64,000 nt of DNA. Source: Metellina segmentata. Its lineage: Eukaryota > Arthropoda > Arachnida > Araneae > Tetragnathidae. A model generated the notes under the pieces. The model had not been told where the DNA came from. It worked only from the letters and a program-made list of their open reading frames with translations, and searched no databases. A program made the position numbers and the translations under genes. The stretch lies in the NCBI GenBank assembly GCA_947359465.1, contig OX375872.1:15597018-15661017 (forward strand). The letters run 5' to 3'. Positions 11,770 through 22,150 of the stretch are shown in pieces; positions within the stretch are counted from its first letter, which is position 1; every line of letters starts with the position of its first letter.

Positions 11770-13610
11770 AAATACCCTTTGACTGAGTTCTAGGAACTTT
11801 AAGTAAAAAATATTTTACTGCAAAGCAGAGGTAAGCTTACCACTGTCGTAAAAGTTCTTACGATCAAAATAATTAAAAGACGCAAACCGATCTCTACTCT
11901 GTGTCTGTCTATGACATTTTAAGTCTGTAATTGTGTATAACTTTAAATTATTTTACTAAGTATTAAATGCAGTACTTGATGAATCCCTTTTTCTTGCTAG
12001 GAGCCTTATCCCTCCCAGTGGTTTCGACGAGATATATCGTCCATCAAGAATTGGCCAATTTTGCTAGTGACGAGGTACCTCCTCATCAAGACATTGCGGA
12101 TTTGTTTATGATGACAGGATTAAGATCTGGTCAGTTTTTATTTCATGACGAGGTATCTCGTCCTTCAAGATCTGGTCAGTTTTTTTCTCATGACGAGGTA
12201 TCTCATCCTTCAAGGTTTGGTTAGCTTATATAATGATGGTACCTCGTCGAGGCAGCTACCAGGAGGGTTGTAAAGTGCTAGGGTGCATGAATCAAAATAA
12301 ACACGGGCTATTTGAAGATATGTATGGAAAAGTTTGACCAGGTATCTCGTCCATCAAGATCGGAACAATTTTGCTAGTGACGAGATATTTCATCATCAAG
12401 ATATTGCCAAATTTTTATGACAAAGAGATCAAGATCTGGTCAGTATTCTTCTGATGATAAGATATCTCGTTCCTCAATTTCATGACAGTTTTGCTAATGA
12501 CGAGGTACCTCGTCGAGACAACCTCCAAGAGGGTTAATTTGCAAATATTTTATAGCAAAGCAAAGGTAAGCTCACAGTTGTAGTAAAGAGTTTTTACTAT
12601 CTAAAACAAACCAACAGACGCATTATGAGCTCTTTCTATATCTGTGTGATATTGGAAACCTTTGTGTGAATAGTTTGTATAATTTTAAACTATTTAATAA
12701 ACATTAAATATGGTACTAGGTGTATCTCTTTTACTTGTTAGAAAGTATTTTAGTGCAAAATTAAACGGTTCTTACAATGAAAAGAACCAACAGATACACA
12801 ATGAGCTCTACTATGTGTCTTTGACTGGTGTTTGAAGCCTCTGTAGGTTTGTATGACTCTAAAATGATTTTTAACGAAGTAAATTTGGTACTAGATGAAG
12901 CTCTTTTTCAATTTAGGAACCTTAAGTAACAAATATTATAGAGCAAACCATGTAAGCTGAATGTTGTGAAAAGAGTTCTTACAATCAAAATAACCAACAG
13001 ATACACAATGAGCGCTACTCTGTGTCTGTGAATGATATTAGAAGCTTTTGTAAGAGTTTGTAGAATTTTAAAGTATTGTAACAGGCATTACATAAGGTAC
13101 AAAAGGATTTCTGTTTATTGTTAGGAGTCTTAAGTAACAAGTATTTTAGTGCAAAACAAAGATAATCTCACAATTGTGAAAATACTTTTAACAATGCAAA
13201 AAACAACAGATATTCAATGAGCTCTAATCTTCCTGTCAATGATATTGGAGGCCTTTGTAACTCTGCATAATTTTAAACTAGTTTTTAAGAACCATTTAAT
13301 CCGGTAATAGATAAAGCTCTTTTTTGTTTGGAAGACTCAAAAAATATTTTATTGCTAAACGAAAGATAGCTCATGATTGTGAAATGAGTTATTACAGTCT
13401 AAAGAACATATACGCAATGAGCTTTGTTCTATGTCTGTGAATGATATTAGACGCTTTGTAAGTTTGTATAATTTTGAACTATTGAAATAACCATTAAATG
13501 TGGTACTAGACTAAGCTAGTTTTCTACTCAGGAACCTTAAGTAACAAGCATTTTAGTGCAGAGGTAAGCTCACGATTGTTATAATCATTCTTACAATCAA
13601 AATAACCAGC
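11770..13610. repeat. Degenerate satellite, about 200 bp period, interrupted by family A
   Basis: Units share AGGAACCTTAAGTAACAA, TATTTTAGTGCAAA, TTCTTACAATCAAAATAACC, ACACAATGAGCTCTACTCTG and TGGTACTAGATGAAGCTC. They start near 11787, 12535, 12735, 12915, 13115, 13330 and 13530. The gap between the first two is filled by family A sequence (12006-12536). No coding frame across units. Confidence 0.8.
12006..12536 (+). mobile_element. Family A, two units side by side inside a satellite
   Basis: The first part starts TTATCCCTCCCAGTGGTTTC and ends near CAGGAGGGTTGTAAAG (12270). The second runs from about 12340 to CTCCAAGAGGGTTAATT (12536). Inside are repeats of GACGAGGTATCTCGTCC, TTCAAGATCTGGTCAGTTTT and variants. 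The 85-codon frame at 11967-12224 is a translation of this repeat. Confidence 0.7.
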
Positions 13611-13654
13611 AGTCCATTGTCCTTTTAAAATGTATTTGAAACTTTATTCCCTAT

Positions 13655-13725
13655 TGAATGATACCTTTGGATTTGTCCCACTATGAACGAAGTGTATATA
13701 AAGAGCCGTGATTCGATGATATTTT
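13655..13725 (+). repeat. Diverged duplication, part 1 (pairs with 15645-15735)
   Basis: TATTGAATGATACC and ATGAACGAAGTGTATA are matched by TATTGAATGATACC and ATGAACGACGTGTGTA near 15655. See also 13940-14125. Confidence 0.5.
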
Positions 13726-13726
13726 A

Positions 13727-13932
13727 CCCTCCTGGTGGTTTATTTTCGCTGTAGTGTCCTGTCTTTGATGCAAAAACTTGTTTTAAACTGACACCAGCTC
13801 GAGACAAAGGACAAATAATTTTCTTACTTGTGTTTTCATTCCCCTTGAAGTAACAGGGCAGTTTTGTATCGAGGAGGCAAAACTAATATTTTCTTGGACG
13901 AAGTATCTCGTCGTAACCACTTGGAGGGTTAA
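13727..13932 (-). mobile_element. Family A, long variant (A2)
   Basis: TTTA then CCCTCCTGGTGGTTTA on the left, AACCACTTGGAGGGTTAA on the right (TTAA 13929-13932). Between them is a module shared, in the other orientation, with 25924-26329, 35413-35637 and 62885-63157. It includes CCCCTTGAAGTAACAGGGC and the anti-sense of CAAGTTTTTGCATC. Confidence 0.75.
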
Positions 13933-13939
13933 GACAGTG

Positions 13940-14125
13940 GAAAGAAGGTGGGGAGAAAATTTTCTTTACCTATGCTACATCTTCCTTGCGCAATATTTAT
14001 GAAACAACCTTATTTCATTACCTGAAGGCTGAGGTAAATTAATCGCCGAGATTAGGGAGGAGGAGGTAAAAGCCATTATAGTCGAGAGATACTCAAAGCA
14101 CAGTGAAGTAAGTATTATAGATGTC
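13940..14125 (+). repeat. Diverged duplication, part 2 (pairs with 15910-16090)
   Basis: The blocks GCGCAATATTT, CCTTATTTCATTACCTGAAG, AAATTAATC and AGCACAGTGAAGTAAGTATT recur about 1.97 kb downstream as GCGCAATATTT, CCTTATTTCCTTACCTGAAA, AAATTAATC and CGCACAGTGAAATAAGTATT. Stops in every frame argue against an exon. Confidence 0.65.
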
Positions 14126-14369
14126 AACGCTGCTAAGTACATAAATCTTCTTTCCTTTCATGTTGTGGTATTTTAGTATTGAACTAAGTAAATTCTCCGT
14201 GCATCACAGAAGAAGCACAACACCGGACTTGCAGAGGTAAGTTGATTCATCAAAGAAAGAGTGGGGAATAAACTTAAAAATTTACAGGATTTGATGAACT
14301 TAACAAATGAGAAGAAAAGCAGATTAGATTTAACAAAAAAACTTTGTTCTGATATTAGATGTACTTTTT

Positions 14370-14500
14370 ATGGGAGGTTGTAGAGGTAGTTGAATTTACG
14401 GGTACTGGAGCAACACAATTGATGACGGTCTAGTATCGATCTAGAATGGAAAGATCCGAAGACAACGCCTTTTTTTTTAAAACTTTTGAACCTCGATCAG
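14370..14500 (-). repeat. SINE fragment
   Basis: Matches the main SINE 3' part: GGTACTGGAGCAACACAA, TTGATGACGGTCTAG and AGATCCGAAGACAAC. Poly-T and AACCTCGATCAG follow. Confidence 0.6.
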
Positions 14501-14662
14501 ATTACGAGTTCAACACCTTACGCCAAACGGGGATAAACTACACTTTTAAGTAACCTCGATATGAGTTGTTCGAGTACACTTGTGTAGCGAAAGCAATATC
14601 CTCGTTAAGTATTCTATTTGAAGGGAAGTACAAATAGTATATATCTCTCTTTTTATGGATAA

Positions 14663-14790
14663 GTAGTTAATGAACGTCATACAGGGGTAACATAACAGGC
14701 TATTGCTGACGGTTCGGAATCAAACTAGAAAGGAAAAATTCGAGGACAACTCCACGTAATTTTGAACCGCAGGTCAGATCACACTCCCCT
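14663..14790 (-). repeat. SINE fragment
   Basis: Matches the main SINE: AGGGGTAACATAACAGGC, GCTATTGCTGACGG, GAGGACAACTCCACG and AATTTTGAACCGCAGGTCAG. Confidence 0.6.
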
Positions 14791-14861
14791 TTTTTTCCTT
14801 AGGATTATTTTTCTAATTAAAGGACCAGTATAATAATCCCAACGGATTCTATTATGAGGTA

Positions 14862-15060
14862 GGTAGTTAAACCTCCAAGTGGTTTCGACGAGATATCTCG
14901 TCCATTAAGATATTGTCGACATTTTAATGATGACGAGAAAACAATCTGGTCAGTTTTTTCTAATGACGAGATATCTCGTCCAATCAGATCTAGTCAGTTT
15001 TTCCAATGACTAGATGCCTCGTCGCACTGTAGCAATAGAACGTTCAGATCACTAGGTCAA
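14862..15060 (-). repeat. SINE remnant split by family A
   Basis: GAGGTAGGTAGTTAA (the SINE tail as seen on the plus strand) stops at the TTAA where family A begins (14877-14880). SINE-like sequence resumes near 15019 as GTCGCACTGTAGCAATAGAA. The second half is diverged, so the split is inference. Confidence 0.4.
14877..15018 (+). mobile_element. Family A element
   Basis: Starts TTAAACCTCCAAGTGGTTTC. Two exact copies of the palindrome GACGAGATATCTCGTC lie at 14887-14902 and 14965-14980, separated by a diverged unit. The right terminus is lost. Confidence 0.75.
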
Positions 15061-15269
15061 CACCATCCTAATATCCAAACTCTCACACCATGCCAACGTG
15101 AGGACATTTAAGGCCATTTAGCGTGTACAATGGCGGTGTTTGATGGAAGATGAAACATAAGACCATGATCCCTCAAAAAAATTAAATTTATTTTATGTGT
15201 GAAATACATCTATATAAGGTGATTAGTTTTCGCATATAAAAGGTTTTAAAAGAAAATTTATTATTAGTT

Positions 15270-15633
15270 GAAAGTTCACTGTCCATCAAAATCAGACCAA
15301 CTTTGCTAATGATCAGTTTTCCGATCGTCAAGATATTGACACCTTCTGTATGAAATCTGGCCAATTTTCATCTATTGCCACGATATTTGTCCACAAGATC
15401 TGGTCAGCTTTGATGTAATGACGAGATATTTCATCCAACAAGCTCTGGTCAGTTTTCAACTAATGACGAGGTGTTTCGTCCATTAATATTTGATCAGTTT
15501 TCCTCTAAAAACGAGATATTTTGTCCATCAAGATCTGGTCAGTTTTCATCTGATTAGATATCCCTTTCCTCACAATCTGTTCAGTCCTGCTAGTGACAAA
15601 ATATCGGATTGAGACAATCACCATTAGGGTTAA
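15270..15633 (+). mobile_element. Family A array
   Basis: At least six diverged units of the form ATCAAGATCTGGTCAGTTTT and GACGAGATATTTCATCC, ending CACCATTAGGGTTAA (TTAA 15630-15633). The left terminus is not recognisable. Confidence 0.7.
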
Positions 15634-15644
15634 ATGTAAGTTCA

Positions 15645-16090
15645 ATGTTTTTCACTATTGAATGATACCGAAGAATTTTCTCCTCAATGAACGACGTGTG
15701 TATCGGAGTCGTGGTAGGATATATTTTCCGCATTTGTAGCCTAGTCAGAAGCCATTCAAAAGCAGCTTATCTCAAAAGAAATTCAGGCATACGCAACAGT
15801 TTAACATGAAATAGAAAAAATAAGCAGCCATATCTCCTGAAGAGAATTTATTATCTCTTTCGACATCTGCATTAAGTTCTCCATGAATCAAGTCATGCAC
15901 CAAAATAAACCGAAGAAAGCAAGGAGAAGGTTTTCGTCATCTACGCTGCTTTTTCGCTGCGCAATATTTGAGAAATCCCCTTATTTCCTTACCTGAAAGC
16001 TGAGAGAAATTAATCTTCGAGGTTGTGGAAGAGGGAATAAAAAGCCGTTACAGTTGACAGTTACTTAACGCACAGTGAAATAAGTATTTT
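15645..16090 (+). repeat. Partner of the 13.66-14.12 kb duplication
   Basis: Two matching blocks (15645-15735 and 15910-16090) flank about 175 bp without counterpart in the first copy, whose corresponding gap is filled by a family A2 element. Confidence 0.6.
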
Positions 16091-16910
16091 TATTAAAATT
16101 ATTTTTACAGATGGACTACAATCACGAAAGAAAACAGCTTGCTCTAACGCACGAATAAGTGTAAAGTGGCATAAGGTATTCTTTCATCATACCGCCTGAA
16201 GTAAACCTAAATTATTTTACAAACTTAAAAATGTAGTTTCTAGTTAGGATTATTTTTAAGTGTGATACGTAAAAACACCATACACGAATTTTTCTCAACA
16301 AGTACATTACCATCTTGTTTCCTTTCAAAAGTCAGGGCGAATAATTGGGACTTCTTTTTCTCTCATACTTAGTGTTCGGATCAATTAATTAACAATAGTT
16401 AGCTGTTCCATCAAGTGCTAAGATAATTCTACTTAGAACAAGACTGATAATTAAACATAACTATACTATGTAGAAGCATCCAGTATAAAATGAAAAATAA
16501 ACGAATTAAAGCTGTTCCGATACTAATAAATTAGTAAGGAGGATTCGTTCGAATATAACACAACTTATTTTAAAGTTTCTTTTAAAAGAGCAGAGTTAAA
16601 TTTAGAAATTTCACTTCAAATAAAATTAGCTTTGTATTTAATGTAAGTGTTCCTAAAGTAAATATAATATTACTCTATATTTCATTAGAATCCCGATAAT
16701 TTAACGGGTTAATTCTATTCACTGGCAATTTATTTTATTGATAAAACAATTTAGAGATGTTTTTTTTTTGTTTTAAATAATTCCTATTTTATCACACCTC
16801 GTATGAACTTACACAGACGTTTTGAAATTTTAATGTAATGTCTTAAAAGACCTTTCAATTCCAATCGGAGAAAATTGTGGCTTTGAAGAAGAATTACTAC
16901 ACTTACAGTT
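16091..16910. other. No gene seen
   Basis: AT-rich sequence, nothing recognised. Confidence 0.5.
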
Positions 16911-16914
16911 AAGT

Positions 16915-16987
16915 ATGTATCCTGGACGTAGCCAATTGCCTGCTGTGCCGCTCCAGTGCGTTGTCAATTAAAATACCTACCTACCCA
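16915..16987 (+). repeat. SINE tail fragment
   Basis: CCGCTCCAGTGCGTTGTCAA then TTAAAATACCTACCTACCC is the 3' end of the main SINE in the plus orientation. Confidence 0.55.
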
Positions 16988-17990
16988 CTATACTTAACGT
17001 GGCTTCCAAAATTAAGTATACACCAAAAAGATATTTTTGTCAAAACCCCAAAACTCTATTTCACACATCTGAATTCTCAGAAAACTCCTAAGTTTTTTTT
17101 GTAATGGTTAAATAAATATTTGATAACATATATAGGCTAAAAAAATCTATATTTGCTACGATAATTTTTTAAAAAGAATTTAAACGACAAAAATTAACAA
17201 TTCTGTCAGAAACTTCAGTTTACATTCATCCAATTTCCTCACGAAACACAATAAAAACGTGAAATAAATTTGATTTGCGCATTTGGTTTCCATGTAGAAC
17301 ACGTTCTGAGCCTCGGGGCACTGAATTAAGAAGACTGTGTTGTTTTTCTGAATATTTTTTCCCATTTGGCTCACAGAATTGCTCTAAAGTTCCGTGCTCT
17401 GAAACACCGTCTTATAACCTCTTTTCCAACTTGGCCCGCAAATTTTCGATTCCATTGATGTCCTGTGGTAATGGTGGGGTGTATAGTTACTGTTTAAGGG
17501 GAAAGAAATTTCAACTTAACCATTTTTGCTTCGTGCCTTTTTGCTCAGCCGTTTTAAATAGACACAAAAATTGAGCTCTAACTCCAAATTTTCAGCAATT
17601 AAAAAATTAATCATTAGTAGAATTAAATGTCTTAATTTTCCGTGATTTTATTAGTAAAAACTTTATTTCCAACCTCTCCTGCCAGTGTACCTCTCTTTCC
17701 AGCGTTTCCATGCTTTGGAGAGGGTATAGTGTGCTGAATAAGCCATTCACCTTTACAGTTCTAACGAACGCTTAGGCCATCAATCAAGAAACATTAAGTT
17801 TGCTTCATTATCTGTTACATACTTTGTTTGTGGCAGTAATGAAGGATTACATGTTCAGGAAATATAGCTTACCGGTGAAATGGCTAAACATTACGGGGTG
17901 TTTCGGAAATATCTGGCTAAATTGTAAAGGGTGGAAGAAAAGCCGAAAATAGACATTTTTGTCGAATAATGTGTGTCCGGAAATGCCTCA
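16988..17990. other. No gene seen
   Basis: No supported gene. A 99-codon plus frame at 17275-17574 and an overlapping 64-codon minus frame lack recognisable domains. Confidence 0.5.
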
Positions 17991-18007
17991 TTTATGAGGC
18001 AGAGGGC

Positions 18008-18134
18008 GCTGTTTAGCTCAGTTGATAACATCCTTTCTGTATGGTACTGCGTCATTCCCTGCTCGGATTGTCAACGACAACCACGAATTCGTGTATCGAT
18101 GCATGTGGTTGATAATCCGTGCGGGAAATGACGC
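18008..18134 (+). repeat. Hairpin sequence with a tRNA A-box-like head
   Basis: TTTAGCTCAGTTGATAAC (18011-18028) resembles a tRNA 5' half. A 27-base stem follows: 18049-18075 pairs with 18108-18134 with four mismatches (GCGTCATT...TCAAC / GTTGA...AATGACGC). A Pol III-derived SINE or MITE is possible. No proper B box seen. Confidence 0.45.
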
Positions 18135-18179
18135 CTTACTCCACAGAAACGATGTGAGTAGGGCGCATAGAAACGACCA

Positions 18180-18259
<80 letters not shown>

Positions 18260-18278
18260 TATATATATACACATATAC

Positions 18279-18347
<69 letters not shown>

Positions 18348-18402
18348 TGGTCGTTTCTATGCGCCCTACTCACATCGTTTCTGTGGAGTAAGGCGTCATT
18401 TC
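18125..18402. repeat. Perfect 62 bp inverted repeat around (AT)n
   Basis: Bases 18125-18186 (starting GAAATGACGCC, ending CCAATCATAT) are the exact reverse complement of 18341-18402. Between them lies (AT)n with CATA, ACAC and TACA interruptions. The frames reported here are microsatellite translations. The whole stretch can fold into one long hairpin. Confidence 0.9.
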
Positions 18403-19230
18403 ATATATATATAATTCAAAAACTCAAATTAACAAAAGAGCAAAGTAAAATACAGAGGTATTCGATTCAACCAGAAAACGAAAGTTAAAACTAACCACGC
18501 AGGCAGATTGAAAGCTGCAGACATAGCGTGGTATGCAATATATTGTCTACAACAAGAGGAAATTCAAAATAAAAATCAATAGAAATTTATTGAAAATGAA
18601 AGTGTTGTAGGATCAGGTCGTCATAAAGGAAGAGCCTGACCCATACAACACAATATGTTGTTTTCGACGTATATGAGTAGCAAAACGCTAAGAAATTGGT
18701 CATATACTCCCCCAAACACCATTAAAAGCAGATATACAAAAAAAAAACATAAAAATAAGAAAAAACTAAATCAAACCAGCAACAGCAGTCGGGAGACCAG
18801 CAACACCAAGCCAGAAGATCGCATCAAATGCCGCTTTCCACTTCGTCCAAAAGAATGCCAACACCAATGAGCGAAAGAAATTACAAAATAGAATTAGTCA
18901 TCGGTTGCGTTATTGTTGACACCAATAAATCCTTCAAGAAAAGTAATAGAGAAAGAAGAAAGGGATTTATTACTGAGAAGTGAGTTTTATAGAAAAACAT
19001 ATTGAATAATAATAATAAGAGGCTGCAACTATCTTTAACAGGTAAATATTTATACCATTCAAGTACGCAAAATAACGAAAGAGCAAGATAAAAAGCAGAT
19101 TTATTCAACCAGAAAACGAAAGTTCAAACTAAACATGCAAGCCATAGTTGGGGGAGTGTACGAGTAATATTTCAGAGATTTGCTGTATGTATTACTCATA
19201 TGTAGAAAACAGCATTTCTTATATATTTCA
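18403..19230. other. No gene; weak direct repeat and one hairpin
   Basis: Direct repeat: CAACCAGAAAACGAAAGTT with flanking similarity near 18468 and 19108. An imperfect stem pairs TGTTGTAGGATCAGG (about 18603) with CCTGACCCATACAACA (about 18636). Frames of 71 and 75 codons here are not supported as genes. Confidence 0.45.
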
Positions 19231-19563
<333 letters not shown>

Positions 19564-19610
19564 GTCCCAAGGGCCTGGGATCAGAATTTTTTCGATACAA
19601 CTGATTTATA

Positions 19611-21173
19611 CAGGCTGATTCTACGGTCATGGGACAAATTTGGAACTGTGGAACAACTTACTAAAACATACATTTTTTGTATAGGAATGTATGGTCGGAA
19701 GAGACACGTGGGGGCATGAACAGAAAAACATTGTTTAGTTACAGCATCCTTTCAAATTGCTTCTTTGCAGCAATGTTTACAGTAAATGCTCAAAATTGCG
19801 ACCACCGACAGTAGTACATGCTTGGTAGCATCGAAGGAGTGATTAGCGAACAGTTCCAAATATGCTAGGCATTTCGCGCACGCATGCTACCGCAATGGAT
19901 AGTCGAGCAGCGAGGTCCTCAATTGAGTCAACTGGAGTCCTGTAAACGATGGTCTTCAGATGCCTTATAAGAAGTAATCGATGCTCGATAAATCTGGCGA
20001 TCGGAGAGACCATCGGACTGGTCCACCAGGCCCAATCCATGGCCCCACAAAACTGACATCCAGGTAATTGCGGACAACCAGGTTGAAATGAGTTGGTCCA
20101 CCATCATGCTGAAACCACGTGTGATTACGAACGACAGCCGGAACATCATACAGCAATTCTGGTAACACCTCTTCCAGAAAAATACGATAATGTGAGCCAT
20201 TGAGTCGCGTTGGTAGGAGATATGGACCTATGAGGAAATCGTTCACAACACCAGCCCAAACATTCATAGAGACGCGTTTTTGGAATTCATGTTTAAGTAT
20301 AGCGTGTGGATTTTCTATTGTCGACACATGAGTATTGAGCACATTGAAAACACCTTCCTGTGTAAAAGTCCCCTCATCTGTGAATAGCACAGAAGCTGGG
20401 AAATCCGGCTGCAACGCACACTGCTGCAGGCAACAGCAGTAACCATTGCTGCAAGAACCATTAGCAGAATTCTACGCGCAGCTTGTAATCACTTGCCTAC
20501 AACGCTTGGACTCTCTGAATATGGAATGGGTGTAAACGTTCATCATTTAACACTCTCCAATCGGTGGGTTGACTCTCATGTACATGACGGGCAATAGCTC
20601 TTTTACTTGTGTGGGGTGTTTCATCTGCAACGTTCAAGATGGTTTCTTCCATGTTTGGATGACGTACAGTTCTTGATCCAGTTCTTCCGTCAGAGCTGGA
20701 GATGAAGGAACCATTTTCACAAACATTTTGTGGGTCGGCATGTTCGGAAAACGTTCCTGATACAGCCGTAGCGCTGCTCTACCGTTCCCATGAGCAGCAC
20801 CGTACATCATACCCATGTCCGCCTATTCACTATTTGTAAAATCTCCCATCACAGCCGACAGCACAGTTGCAGATTGCGTTTTCCCGCAGATGCAACACAT
20901 CATGGATGGCCAGGCACACTACTGCCCCCACAGCATTACCAGCCAATCACAGCGGCCGAGTTTGTATTACTGTAGGTGTTCGCAATTTTGAGCATTTATT
21001 GTAAACATTGCTGCAAATAAGCACTGATGTTGCAAATAAACTTCTCGTGTCTCATTTTTTGAGTTCATGCCTCCACGCGTCACTTCCGACCATACACTCC
21101 TCTACGAAAAATGTGTGTTTTAGTAAGCTTTACCACCCCTCCAAGTTTGTCCCATGACCGTAGAATCACCTTG
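19611..21173 (-). mobile_element. Mariner-type DNA transposon with long terminal inverted repeats
   Basis: The left end CAGGCTGATTCTACGGTCAT and the reverse complement of the right end (CAAGGTGATTCTACGGTCAT) match. Both abut TA (19609-19610, 21174-21175), the Tc1/mariner target duplication. Similarity runs inward for about 200 bp with gaps and includes TCCGACCATACA, CGCAATTTTGAGCATTTA and TGTAAACATTGCTGCAAA, so it reaches into the last codons of the transposase. The element is 1563 bp. The coding region on the minus strand is broken. Confidence 0.85.
19777..20816 (-). pseudogene. Mariner transposase, decayed
   Basis: A transposase would bind the terminal repeats and cut and paste the element in the nucleus. 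The minus strand reads an N-terminal helix-turn-helix start (YGAAHGNGRAALRLYQERFP, the kind of domain found in many arthropod mariners). The catalytic half follows in a 149-codon frame (20414-19965). It has FTDEGTF with the first acidic residue, the WFQHDGGPTHF block with the second, and RSPDLSSIDYF with the third. The C-terminus continues in another frame: YRTPVDSIEDLAARLS, then GGRNFEHLL and stop at 19777. The 1040 bp span fits the usual length of about 345 residues. Breaks: stops between 20634 and 20414, a frame change near 19960-20040, and a TAA just before SLLRCYQAC. The first and second frames share a phase, so the N-terminal damage is partly nonsense mutation. Confidence 0.85.
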
Positions 21174-21295
21174 TAAATCATTTTGGCTTACTTTCATTTA
21201 TCTTAAGCTGTAAGTTTCTCTATTATTAAGTTTCTTTACTTCTCTACTAAGGTTTTCTTAACCTAGTAAATATTTAATTTCGTATAAAAAAGACT

Positions 21296-21374
21296 TTAAC
21301 CCCTTGGCTCCCATGTATCCACTAATGGATACATGTTGCACGAAGGTAGCTCCATCTGGGAGCCAAGGGGTTAA
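21296..21374. mobile_element. 71 bp micro-MITE flanked by TTAA
   Basis: TTAA (21296-21299), then CCCCTTGGCTCCCA, then an internal palindrome TGTATCCACTAATGGATACA, then TGGGAGCCAAGGGG, then TTAA (21371-21374). The 14-base terminal repeats are exact. The TTAA target and C-rich ends are those of piggyBac-like or Kolobok elements. Confidence 0.85.
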
Positions 21375-22004
21375 AAGATGGAAACTCAAAATCCTTACCT
21401 TCCCCTTTTAGCATACGTATTTATATATATTCAAAAGTAAGTTCCATCACTCCCATTAGATGAACTTTTGACACTGAACTTAGAAAAATCCGTACCCGAT
21501 TCCGCATCAGGTCCTTTTATTTTTCAAAAAACAAAATTTATGGTTTCACAGGAAATGTCAAGAGGAATAAAACTGCGCGTCGCGGTTACGTTTCTGACCG
21601 GAATTTCATCATTTCTTGCCCACATTTATGAGACCAAATACAGCCTTAAAACATTTTTTGTTATAAAAAAAGGAATACCCTGATAAAGATTTGTTGCTTA
21701 CATCTTTATTCCAGCGTGGCTGGAAAATTTTTTTTCTTGTTCTCAGACGCCTTTCCTTGATTTGTAATGACACTTTTCTCTTTTGAAGAAAACTAGACTT
21801 TCTCTGAAATCCAATAATTTCGTCTTGTAGCCCTCGACTCATTTACCAATAACACCTGCCATTCTAAGTCGCTTTCTTGCCCATTATCTATAACAAAACC
21901 TTTCTTTCTGCCCTTGTACATCTATTCTTTTGGTTTATTCACGAAACCCAGACACAAAGCATTCCAGAATGAACCATATTTCTTCTGTGCTTGTATTCGA
22001 TTTT
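21375..22004. other. No gene seen
   Basis: Frames of 71 and 77 codons on opposite strands have no recognisable domain. Confidence 0.5.
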
Positions 22005-22150
22005 ACAATTTTGGGTTACATTACTGAACTTATATAATGGGTTAAATTACAGAATATATAACTGGCTTTTTTACTGAATATATAATATATTATATTACTG
22101 AACATGTAATGGGTTATTCTATGTAATATATAATCGGTTATATTACAGAA
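22005..22150. repeat. Short AT-rich satellite, about 24 bp period (left block)
   Basis: Units of the form TTACTGAATATATAATGGG. The same units form the spacer between the Helitrons (23807-23849) and a right block at 25468-25625, so the array is one locus interrupted by two insertions. Confidence 0.75.

Noticed and set aside
11967..12224. 85-codon frame with repeated SRSGQFF-type peptides
   Set aside because: The peptide repeat is just the family A unit translated.
14090..14125. GTGAAGTAAGTATT as an exon end with a splice donor
   Set aside because: All frames upstream contain stops and the duplicated copy at 16.08 kb has ATAAGT instead.
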